The notes below the pieces were generated by a model. It was not told the DNA's origin, searched no databases, and saw only the letters and a list, made by a program, of their open reading frames with translations. A program made the translations under genes and the position numbers. Shown here piece by piece: positions 6,767-11,169 of a stretch of DNA of 11,169 bases. Source of the stretch: Croceimicrobium sp965658965 (GTDB lineage Bacteria; Bacteroidota; Bacteroidia; Flavobacteriales; Schleiferiaceae); the NCBI GenBank assembly GCA_965658965.1, contig CBFHVV010000092.1, positions 1 to 11,169 on the forward strand, read 5' to 3'. Every line of letters begins with the position of its first letter. The first letter of the stretch is position 1.

Positions 6767-8059
6767 TTAATTTTGCTTGGGAAGAATAATGGTAAAGCAG
6801 CTTCCTTTGTTCAAGGTGCTGCGTACTGTTATTTCTCCTTTCATTTTTTGAATAAACTCTTGGCAAAGTAAAAGGCCTAGTCCTACTCCCTTTTCTTTTG
6901 CCGTTCCTTCTCTAATTTCACGTCCTTTAGTGAAAATACGGGCAAGCTGTCTTTCATTCATGCCTAAACCGTTGTCTTCAACTTCGATGTGAACGGAATT
7001 TTGAAATTCGTAGGAGCGAAGTTTTATCCAACCATTTTGGGGGCTAAATTTAATGGCATTGCTAATTAAGTTACGCAAACTCAGTTCAAGAACCTGACTG
7101 TCGGCTCTAACTTTGGAATCATGGCTGTCGACAAGAATGTGGATTTTTATCCCTTTTGCACGGGCAAGGCTGTCCATGGTATCAATAACCCGGTCTGCCA
7201 CTTCACGAATACTAACTTCTGTAATTTGATAAGCTTTATCTTCTCTTTTTGACCACTCCAACAGATTGTCTAGCAAGGTTCTGCTGCCGCGTGTTAGCTT
7301 TAGTAATTCACCTTGAAGTTCTTTTTGGATGTCCTCACTTATCTGGTCTTGCTCTAGCACGCTAATAAATCCTTCTATGGCATTTAAGGGGTTGCGTAAA
7401 TCGTGCCCGATGATAGAAAATAAGCGGTCTTTCTGGGTATTTAAGGCGCGCATTTCTTCAAGCTGCTCTTGTATTTGATGATTGCTCATTTTTAAACGTT
7501 CTCCTTCAGCAGAGGCCTTATCTGCCATGGAGCGATAGGCACCCATTAAAAGGCTAAGGCCAAAGAATAGAACCGCCGTAAATAAAAGATATCCGATGAA
7601 ATATATGGTTCTCAAGGAGTCTAGAGACTCACCCTTAAGGAAGAAAAGCCAAATGGCAATAAGGACGAAGTATATATAATAGATTAATTTCCAGCGTTGG
7701 CTAGGGGCACAAAGTTGGGCGACAAAGAAACCTAATATTAGCCCGTATAAGCCTGGGTTGCTGACTCCGTTTGCATAACTAAAACTAAGATCAGCGAGGT
7801 AAGAGACGGACAGAATGAAGAGCCATTGGCTTAAAAGGATCTTGTGGAATTTAAAGCCGAGATAATAGCTAGCGGCAAACACAAGAATGGGGAGTAAAAA
7901 ATTAAAGCCAAGTTCAGTTCTTCCAGAAGCAAAGGTGCTGAGGGTTAAAATCAACATCGCGATAGTAGAGATAAGGCTAATTCCGTGTAAGAGACGACTT
8001 TCGATACTAGCGCTTTGTTGGCTTCCAATGAACTTGTTTACTAAAGCTTTGCTGTCCAT
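6767..8059 (-). CDS. Orphan membrane sensor histidine kinase
   Basis: The 430-residue protein has an N-terminal membrane sensor of about six helices (roughly 23-45, 52-68, 74-90, 103-118, 125-142, 152-173). A short coiled coil (about 180-212) leads to the HisKA domain, with phospho-acceptor H219 in FSIIGHDLRNPL. The HATPase domain shows the N box (LRNLISNAIKFSP, about 328-340), G1 box (EDNGLGM, 361-367) and G2 box (GVGLGLLLCQ, 391-400). It is a classical two-component kinase without PAS, HAMP or receiver domain. No response regulator is encoded within the window. The sensor is mostly buried in the membrane with short loops, suggesting a membrane-associated or intramembrane signal. It is the first gene of a probable minus-strand run with the CxxC protein. 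The ATG at 8059 is the first in frame; no clear promoter was found. Confidence 0.93.
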   Translation of the reverse strand: MDSKALVNKFIGSQQSASIESRLLHGISLISTIAMLILTLSTFASGRTELGFNFLLPILVFAASYYLGFKFHKILLSQWLFILSVSYLADLSFSYANGVSNPGLYGLILGFFVAQLCAPSQRWKLIYYIYFVLIAIWLFFLKGESLDSLRTIYFIGYLLFTAVLFFGLSLLMGAYRSMADKASAEGERLKMSNHQIQEQLEEMRALNTQKDRLFSIIGHDLRNPLNAIEGFISVLEQDQISEDIQKELQGELLKLTRGSRTLLDNLLEWSKREDKAYQITEVSIREVADRVIDTMDSLARAKGIKIHILVDSHDSKVRADSQVLELSLRNLISNAIKFSPQNGWIKLRSYEFQNSVHIEVEDNGLGMNERQLARIFTKGREIREGTAKEKGVGLGLLLCQEFIQKMKGEITVRSTLNKGSCFTIILPKQN

Positions 8060-8244
8060 GACATGTTTTATAATCTACTTTTTTCGAGAGGTTTTTTCAC
8101 CTAAGAGTCTTGATTGTTGGGATATTTTAAAGTGTATTTTTTGTGCAAATAACGCTTGTCTTTTGTTCAGAGTAGTTTAATTCCTCATTGCTGTGCTCCT
8201 TGGCTAGGAAGGACTATTGTATTTTATGCTTGAGTCCTAAGCTC

Positions 8245-8418
8245 TTAACTGCCCCTGCAGTGCCCGGCTAAGGATTTTATGTTTTGTATTAATTCTTTGC
8301 AGCCGTCACTTCTCTCGTGGAATTTAGTAGTTCTAATAAATACTTTGCTTTGCATTTTATTTAGTTCTCTAAATAAGGTGCTTGGGCGAATTAATTTGCA
8401 CAGGCTTCGTTTGTCCAT
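8245..8418 (-). CDS. Doubtful 57-codon open reading frame
   Basis: ATG at 8418 opens a frame of 57 codons ending in TAA at 8245-8247. The product is basic, with three cysteines (C7, C46, C54) and a middle section reading KVFIRTTKFHERSDGCKELI, and has no recognisable family. No ribosome-binding site or TAnnTTTG promoter is evident. It could be a decayed remnant or chance; a plus-strand frame of 47 codons overlaps it. It is listed because it is the longest ATG-started frame found by hand in this otherwise empty interval. Confidence 0.15.
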   Translation of the reverse strand: MDKRSLCKLIRPSTLFRELNKMQSKVFIRTTKFHERSDGCKELIQNIKSLAGHCRGS

Positions 8419-8554
8419 TTAAATCCGAAATGATTGTAAGCTCTGCAAGAATTCATTCCCTTTTTTTCCTAATTCAGAAAAGGTCAAGTAAATGGGGAAA
8501 GTACGATTTAAACTTTTTGTTTCCTCTTAAAGTGGCGCTTTACGCCGAACAATA

Positions 8555-8596
8555 GATTTTTTTTAGAGCTGTAATCAGCTTGCACTAAAAAAAATC
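8555..8596. repeat. 12-bp inverted repeat with T8/A8 arms
   Basis: GATTTTTTTTAG (8555-8566) is the exact reverse complement of CTAAAAAAAATC (8585-8596). Inside it AGCTG (8567-8571) pairs with CAGCT (8576-8580) around loop TAAT, leaving a 4-base bulge. The right arm is the same A8 tract that serves as the T-run of the adjacent minus-strand terminator, so the two hairpins are mutually exclusive. Confidence 0.55.
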
Positions 8597-8615
8597 CTCA
8601 CGCTGAGGTGAGGAT
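8587..8615 (-). terminator. Orphan rho-independent terminator
   Basis: The 8-bp stem pairs 8594-8601 (ATCCTCAC) with 8608-8615 (GTGAGGAT) around a 6-base loop. On the minus strand a run of eight T follows. On the plus strand what follows is not a T-run, so it works for minus-strand transcripts. The nearest minus-strand gene already has its own terminator at 8774-8803, so this one may be a tandem back-up or the end of a small RNA. Confidence 0.75.
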
Positions 8616-8770
8616 CTTTCTCTGTATAGAGGGGTATAGATAGGGACATGTTGCTTATCTTAAATATAAGATATATCCTTTATCGATGCACAAATATCCC
8701 TTAACTCGTTGATCAGATAAGAAGTATTCGACAAGAGGCTTTTAGTTTACGATAAACGGCAATTGTTTTG
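8594..8770 (-). ncRNA. Candidate small RNA upstream of the orphan terminator
   Basis: The roughly 175 bases between the operon terminator and the orphan terminator have no convincing gene on the minus strand but end in a strong intrinsic terminator, as a small RNA would. The interval holds a 7-bp hairpin (TATCTTA 8656-8662 with TAAGATA 8667-8673). No full TTG/TAnnTTTG promoter was found; GATATTTG near 8690 differs from the -7 consensus at one base and lacks a correctly spaced TTG. The 5' end given is only a bound. Alternative: read-through tail of the operon with tandem terminators. Confidence 0.2.
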
Positions 8771-8773
8771 AAA

Positions 8774-8803
8774 ACAAAAAAAAAATCCACTGAAAAGCGG
8801 ATT
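8774..8803 (-). terminator. Rho-independent terminator of the ytxH operon
   Basis: In minus-strand RNA, AAUCCGC (from 8797-8803) pairs with GUGGAUU (from 8784-8790) as a 7-bp stem with one G-U wobble and a 6-base loop, followed by about ten U. In plus-strand RNA the wobble pair becomes an A-C mismatch, so the hairpin is strand-specific. It lies 57 bases after the stop of the 135-residue gene. Confidence 0.85.
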
Positions 8804-8859
8804 GAAATAATGGTTTTTCTGGAAAACATAGAGACAGACTCTTTATAACCAAGAATGTA

Positions 8860-9267
8860 TTAGGAATTATTTTCTTCTTGCTCCTTATTTTGCTTTTTGT
8901 CATTGAAGCTTTTGAAAAAGGCACTCGTAAATTCCCGTAGCTCTATAAAATACTTAGAGGTGGCTGCTGTTACTCCTAATTGCATTAGGTTTCCAAAAGC
9001 TTTTTTTAGTGGATTCTTGGAAGATCCAAAAAACAATTTCTTAGATAGATATCCAGTAATGATACTAAGTGAAGTATCTAATAAATCTTCTTTAAACTCA
9101 GGTTGACTAGCTAATTTCCCGAAGGAGTTTTTAACCAACTTAAGCGGCTGAAGGCTTTCAAGGCTTTTTTGAAATTGAGTTTTTAGCTCAGCTTCCTCAA
9201 CTTCTTTGATCCTCTCAAGCATTGCAATCGTAGCTTGTAGTTTTGCTGTTTCGTCTTCTACTTTCAT
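8860..9267 (-). CDS. Third gene of the ytxH operon, 135-residue helical protein
   Basis: I do not recognise a named domain. Residues 1-40 form a charged coiled-coil-like helix (LQATIAMLERIKEVEEAELKTQFQKSLESL). The middle (about 62-80, LLDTSLSIITGYLSKKLFFG) and a stretch at about 90-104 (AFGNLMQLGVTAATS) are mildly hydrophobic with glycines and may associate with the membrane. The tail is highly charged (KKQNKEQEENNS). Its ATG overlaps the stop of the upstream gene in a 4-base ATGA (9264-9267), so translation is coupled. A small helical protein behind YtxH-like and DUF1469-like genes is a recurring Bacteroidota arrangement, often described as stress or envelope related; the function is unknown. 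It is followed by a strong terminator. The frames on the other strand here are shadows. Confidence 0.82.
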   Translation of the reverse strand: MKVEDETAKLQATIAMLERIKEVEEAELKTQFQKSLESLQPLKLVKNSFGKLASQPEFKEDLLDTSLSIITGYLSKKLFFGSSKNPLKKAFGNLMQLGVTAATSKYFIELREFTSAFFKSFNDKKQNKEQEENNS

Positions 9268-9614
9268 GACGCTTTGGTAAGAATTTGCGAAATGATAGAG
9301 TTCTTTATGCTTCTTCTAAGTTTTTTGTACATAAAGAAGTGTATAATCAAATATACTATAGCATAAAAACCCGCCACACTAAAAAAACCATAATACACTT
9401 TCCCAAGAATATCACCGAGCCAAAACGATAGCCCAATGTTCAGGGAAATTAAAAAGAGAACTAGGAAAATAGAAGCAATTGCACGGGCTATAATAGAGGA
9501 GAATATCGACGCTATTTTGTTAACGGATTTGAGCTTATTTAACTCAAAATACGTTTTAGCGTAGTTCACCGCTTTTTCGAGAAGCGGTTCTAAGCCCTCT
9601 TGGTTATTTTCCAT
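9264..9614 (-). CDS. Two-helix membrane protein, phage-holin-like (DUF1469/Phage_holin_3_6 type)
   Basis: Starting from ATG at 9614 the product has 116 residues: an amphipathic N-terminal helix (LEPLLEKAVNYAKTYFELNKLKS, about 8-30), two membrane segments (about 42-64 and 75-94) separated by a short loop (WLGDILGKVYY), then a basic tail (YKKLRRSIKNS). This matches the layout of the DUF1469 (PF07332) holin-like family; despite the name, such chromosomal copies are not known to lyse cells. A longer frame could start at a TTG (9642-9644), but that codon lies in the stem of a 14-bp hairpin and adds ten residues of no family character, so ATG 9614 is preferred. It sits between ytxH and the 135-residue gene in a probable operon. 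Confidence 0.85.
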   Translation of the reverse strand: MENNQEGLEPLLEKAVNYAKTYFELNKLKSVNKIASIFSSIIARAIASIFLVLFLISLNIGLSFWLGDILGKVYYGFFSVAGFYAIVYLIIHFFMYKKLRRSIKNSIISQILTKAS

Positions 9615-9636
9615 GATAAATATTTTGTTGGTAGAA

Positions 9637-9673
9637 CAATCCAAGGTCTAATTTGCTCATAGACCTTGGATTG
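9637..9673 (-). repeat. Intercistronic 14-bp perfect hairpin without T-run
   Basis: CAATCCAAGGTCTA (9637-9650) and TAGACCTTGGATTG (9660-9673) are exact reverse complements around a 9-base loop. The hairpin sits in the gap between the ytxH stop (9689) and the next ATG (9614). Neither strand has a T-run after it, so it is not a standard intrinsic terminator. It is more likely an mRNA-stability or processing element that sets different levels of the two proteins. Confidence 0.8.
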
Positions 9674-9688
9674 GATGTGGGATATTCT

Positions 9689-9961
9689 TTAGGCTGCAGA
9701 CTCGCCTTTTTCCAATTCTTTCATTTTAGATTTGGCATTGTCATAAGCGCTAGCTAACTCGTCTTTCTTTTCGTCAATAGTCTTTGAAATATCTTCCATT
9801 AAGCCATTAAACTTCTTTTTTACCTCGTTAGCGGTTTCACTGCTTTTGTCAGCAATGTTTTTGCGAGTTTCAGACCCCTTATCGGGGGCAAATAAAATAC
9901 CTAAAACTGCACCTAATGCCGCGCCTGCTACTATACCTGTTAATACTTTTTCTTTTGCCAT
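9689..9961 (-). CDS. YtxH-domain protein
   Basis: The 90-residue protein has the YtxH (PF12732) signature at its N-terminus: one glycine/alanine-rich membrane helix (GIVAGAALGAVLGILFAPDKG, residues 9-29) followed by the conserved APxxGxETRKNI motif. The rest (about 33-86) is a charged, helical, LEA-like tail (EVKKKFNGLMEDISKTIDEK and similar). Family members are small envelope-anchored proteins, often induced by general stress (named after Bacillus YtxH); the molecular role is not established. It is the first gene of the operon and has a near-consensus promoter about 200 bases upstream and a long structured leader. The ATG at 9961 is preceded by an A-rich leader without Shine-Dalgarno motif. 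Confidence 0.9.
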   Translation of the reverse strand: MAKEKVLTGIVAGAALGAVLGILFAPDKGSETRKNIADKSSETANEVKKKFNGLMEDISKTIDEKKDELASAYDNAKSKMKELEKGESAA

Positions 9962-10033
9962 GCTTTTTTATTTTTAAAGATTAATATAATTGTAATTAGT
10001 CCCTGAAAAAAGTGAATTTTTTAAATTTACTAC

Positions 10034-10149
10034 GAGAGTAATAACTATTTGAAACAAAAGCGCTTTTTCTAAGCGGTTAATGCTAAATGCAATAGTTAGG
10101 GACGCATTTTTAGGAAAGAGATGCCTAAAAAGCGATTAATTACTGTCTC
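10034..10149 (-). ncRNA. Predicted structured leader RNA (three-way junction) of the ytxH operon
   Basis: Three helices nest without conflict. P1 pairs GAGA (10034-10037) with TCTC (10146-10149) and GTAAT (10038-10042) with ATTAC (10139-10143), with a 2-base bulge. P2 pairs AACTATT (10043-10049) with AATAGTT (10091-10097) and encloses CGCTT/AAGCG (10061-10065 with 10071-10075). P3 pairs TTTTTAGG (10107-10114) with CCTAAAAA (10124-10131), extended by CGC/GCG (10103-10105 with 10132-10134) past one bulged A. The structure begins about 8 bases after the predicted transcript start from the promoter at 10162-10193 and ends about 70 bases before the ytxH ATG. It matches no riboswitch I recognise. 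The helices are mostly A-U pairs, so chance pairing is possible. Confidence 0.4.
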
Positions 10150-10161
10150 TTAATGAGATTG

Positions 10162-10193
10162 CAAATATAGGTATTTCGAATGATTTTCCCAAA
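10162..10193 (-). promoter_or_regulatory. Promoter of the ytxH operon (Bacteroidota consensus)
   Basis: On the minus strand TTTG (10190-10193), a 20-base spacer and TATATTTG (10162-10169) match the -33/-7 consensus of the Bacteroidota housekeeping sigma factor completely. The predicted start of transcription is near 10156-10158, giving a leader of about 195 bases before the ytxH ATG. Confidence 0.75.
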
Positions 10194-10344
10194 TATTATG
10201 GGTTTATTCTGTGTTAAGAAGGGGGTGTTAGTTCTTTTTTTGAGTTTTTTCCTGAATTTAAGCTAAAATTATACGGGGTGTGCGACATTTTGTTGATTTA
10301 AATAAGCCTCTATAGCAAGCCTTTTCTTAGGCTATTTGTTCCCA

Positions 10345-10393
10345 TGGCTCTAAAATAGTAGCTGCTAATCAATGAGAGCCAACTTATTTTTTT
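10345..10393 (+). terminator. Weak plus-strand terminator-like hairpin
   Basis: TGGCTCT (10345-10351) pairs with AGAGCCA (10375-10381) around a 23-base loop, and a T7 run (10387-10393) follows on the plus strand. No plus-strand gene lies upstream and the loop is long, so its function is doubtful. On the minus strand no T-run follows. Confidence 0.2.
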
Positions 10394-11081
10394 AAGGATT
10401 TAAGACTTCTTTAATCACTCGGAAGCCAACTCTAGGGTCGGGTAAGTGATAGTTCTGATCTAGGTCAATGTAGCACTCAGGCAAGGTGTTATCCCAGCTT
10501 CCCCCTTTAATTTTATTGTCACTTGTGAGCTCTGCGACATTACCAATAATATCATGTAGTTCTAAATTAATACTGGGATAGGAACCGATTTTATAAGTGT
10601 AAAGAGCGCCGTCAAAGGAGTAGTTGAATTTTTGCGAGCGGTAGTCTAAAACTTTGACATTGGCCAATGCTTGGTCAAATTCACCTTTTTGATCAGCTTG
10701 ATAAGGGAAACTTCCGTACCAAGGTAAACGGTGGCCGGGTAGGGGTGAGGAGAAGGTCATCCATTCTTCTGCAGTGGGGATGCGGAAAATCACCTCCATG
10801 GAATTCTCCTTTTTAGTTTTATTGTATTGCTCTGTAAGCCAACGACAATAGGCTTCAGCTGCCTCTTTACTTATATTACATACGGGATGATTATTGTAGG
10901 CAGGATGATTCTGATATTTCTTAAATAGGGGTTCGCTGGCGGTTTTACTTAATTTTTTCAACCATTGGCTTGAGTCAGGTTTATAGGTGGAGGCCTCTTC
11001 TTGCGGGAGACTATTAATAAATTCTTTAAACTGGGCGTTACTAACTTCATATTTCGATACCCATAGCTTAGGCTTGATCCC
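10392..11081 (-). pseudogene. 5'-truncated SUMF1/formylglycine-generating-enzyme-like gene
   Basis: The open frame encodes 229 residues of a SUMF1 (FGE-sulfatase, PF03781) domain. It shows the N-terminal strand LWVSKYEVSNAQFKEFIN (6-23), NHPAYNNHPVCNISKEAAEAYCRWLTEQ (58-85), a RIPTAEEW motif (100-107), GNVAEL with KGGSW (180-196) and the terminal RVGFRVI (217-223). The domain core is complete, but upstream of residue 1 there is an in-frame TAA (11082-11084) and no ATG. The only usable start noticed is TTG at 10961, which would remove the conserved first 40 residues, so the signal peptide and true start are lost. The paired catalytic cysteines of real formylglycine-generating enzymes are absent, so an intact homologue would more likely be a structural or regulatory SUMF1 protein (GldJ/GldK-like use of the fold). 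The tail of another frame ends 20 bases upstream, which fits a rearrangement. A sequencing error upstream is the main alternative. Confidence 0.7.
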
Positions 11082-11108
11082 TTAAATTACCGTTCCATTT
11101 TAAATTAC
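11082..11108. repeat. Direct repeat TTAAATTAC x2 at the truncation junction
   Basis: TTAAATTAC occurs at 11082-11090 and again at 11100-11108, with a period of 18 bases. On the minus strand the two copies contain the stop codon of the right-edge frame and the stop that closes the SUMF1-like frame upstream. Repeats of this kind are found at the ends of some insertion sequences, but no terminal inverted repeat can be tested within the window. Confidence 0.5.
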
Positions 11109-11169
11109 TTTAATCGTCGCAGTACTAATGCCTCAGCAGAATCCTTCAATGCTAAAATCAAGGCCTTCA
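11105..11169 (-). CDS. C-terminal tail of an unidentified gene, cut by the window edge
   Basis: Twenty complete sense codons (KALILALKDSAEALVLRRLK) end in TAA at 11105-11107. The helical Leu/Ala/Lys/Arg-rich sequence could be a genuine protein C-terminus, for example of a mobile-element protein lying beyond the edge, but is too short to identify. It is in a different frame from the SUMF1-like gene, whose open frame begins 23 bases further on. Chance cannot be excluded. Confidence 0.3.
   Translation of the reverse strand, partial: KALILALKDSAEALVLRRLK

Larger units (their letters stand above)
8060..8859. other. About 800 bases without a convincing gene
   Basis: This interval lies between the start of the kinase gene and the end of the ytxH operon. 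It holds a minus-strand terminator of the operon (8774-8803), an orphan minus-strand terminator (8587-8615), a 12-bp inverted repeat with T8/A8 arms (8555-8596), a 7-bp AT-rich hairpin with loop AATA (8656-8673), and a GC-richer patch with small hairpins near 8190-8270 (for example ACTGC-CCCT-GCAGT). A 57-codon minus-strand reading frame (8245-8418) and a 47-codon plus-strand frame opposite it are the longest ATG-started frames noticed; neither is convincing. No tRNA or recognisable RNA family was seen. Confidence 0.6.
9962..10391. other. 430-base region: ytxH leader, promoter and 3' flank of the SUMF1-like frame
   Basis: No coding frame is visible. From left to right on the plus strand it holds an A/T-rich unstructured stretch next to ytxH (9962-10033), a potential three-way-junction RNA (10034-10149), a consensus promoter for ytxH (10162-10193), a 9-bp hairpin with one bulge (AAATA(A)GCCT with AGGCTATTT, about 10300-10338) and a 7-bp inverted repeat (10345-10381). 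The right half has no clear terminator for the minus-strand SUMF1-like frame. Confidence 0.6.

Noticed and set aside
7887..8180. Plus-strand 97-codon frame
   Set aside because: It overlaps the coding start of the histidine kinase on the opposite strand; the part beyond the kinase start has no recognisable character.
8283..8423. Plus-strand 47-codon frame with a hydrophobic centre
   Set aside because: It is short, opposite another doubtful frame, without promoter or ribosome-binding signal; the hydrophobicity follows from T-rich sequence.
8090..8640. tRNA, tmRNA, 6S, SRP or RNase P RNA in the gene-free interval
   Set aside because: No T-loop (GTTCGA), no CCA end, no SRP tetraloop motif and no RNase P signature were seen; only short local hairpins are present.
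8742..8924. Minus-strand 60-codon frame overlapping the 3' end of the 135-residue gene
   Set aside because: It runs through the operon terminator in another frame and its sequence is the low-complexity translation of the T-run and hairpin.
8897..9106. Plus-strand 69-codon frame
   Set aside because: It is antisense to the 135-residue gene of the ytxH operon, which has an ATGA overlap with its neighbour and a terminator.
9615..9644. TTG start extending the holin-like protein by ten residues
   Set aside because: The TTG lies inside the 14-bp hairpin stem, the added residues have no family character, and an ATG lies just downstream.

Overview
The window looks like chromosomal DNA of a Bacteroidota bacterium, most likely a marine or aquatic member of Flavobacteriia. 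The RecA and YifB sequences read as this phylum's. Secreted proteins have short signal peptides ending in SAQ or SRGQ. Shine-Dalgarno motifs are essentially absent, with A/T-rich leaders instead. Several promoters match the Bacteroidota pattern TTG/TTTG, a spacer of about 20 bases, then TAnnTTTG. No tRNA, rRNA, CRISPR array or complete insertion sequence is visible.

Left part (1-3457): the start of a TPR-type lipoprotein gene (minus strand, cut by the window edge), recA (minus) with its own promoter and intrinsic terminator, an unrecognised 85-residue gene (minus) with its own terminator and a perfect 10-bp hairpin in its leader, and a divergent yifB/comM-like AAA+ ATPase gene (plus).

Middle (3521-8059): a compact plus-strand operon encodes a secreted TraB/GumN-family protein, an ECF-type sigma factor with a GTG start, and a multi-pass membrane protein that could act as its anti-sigma partner. 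It meets, tail to tail with a 4-base overlap, a minus-strand run of three genes: an orphan membrane histidine kinase, a CxxC (zinc-ribbon-like) cytoplasmic protein, and a small secreted protein of unknown function.

Right part (8060-11169): about 800 bases without a convincing gene carry an orphan minus-strand terminator, which may end a small RNA, and a 12-bp inverted repeat. Next is a minus-strand operon of three small envelope-type genes (YtxH-like protein, two-helix holin/DUF1469-like membrane protein, and a 135-residue partner). It has a near-perfect promoter, a leader of about 195 bases that can fold into a three-way junction, a perfect 14-bp hairpin between genes 1 and 2, an ATGA overlap between genes 2 and 3, and a terminator. 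At the right edge lies a formylglycine-generating-enzyme (SUMF1)-like reading frame that has lost its start. An in-frame stop and the tail of another gene lie directly upstream, which suggests a rearranged or truncated locus.

The best candidates for undescribed biology are the structured leader of the ytxH operon (10034-10149) and the orphan-terminator region (8555-8770). Both rest on hand folding only and need covariance or RNA data.
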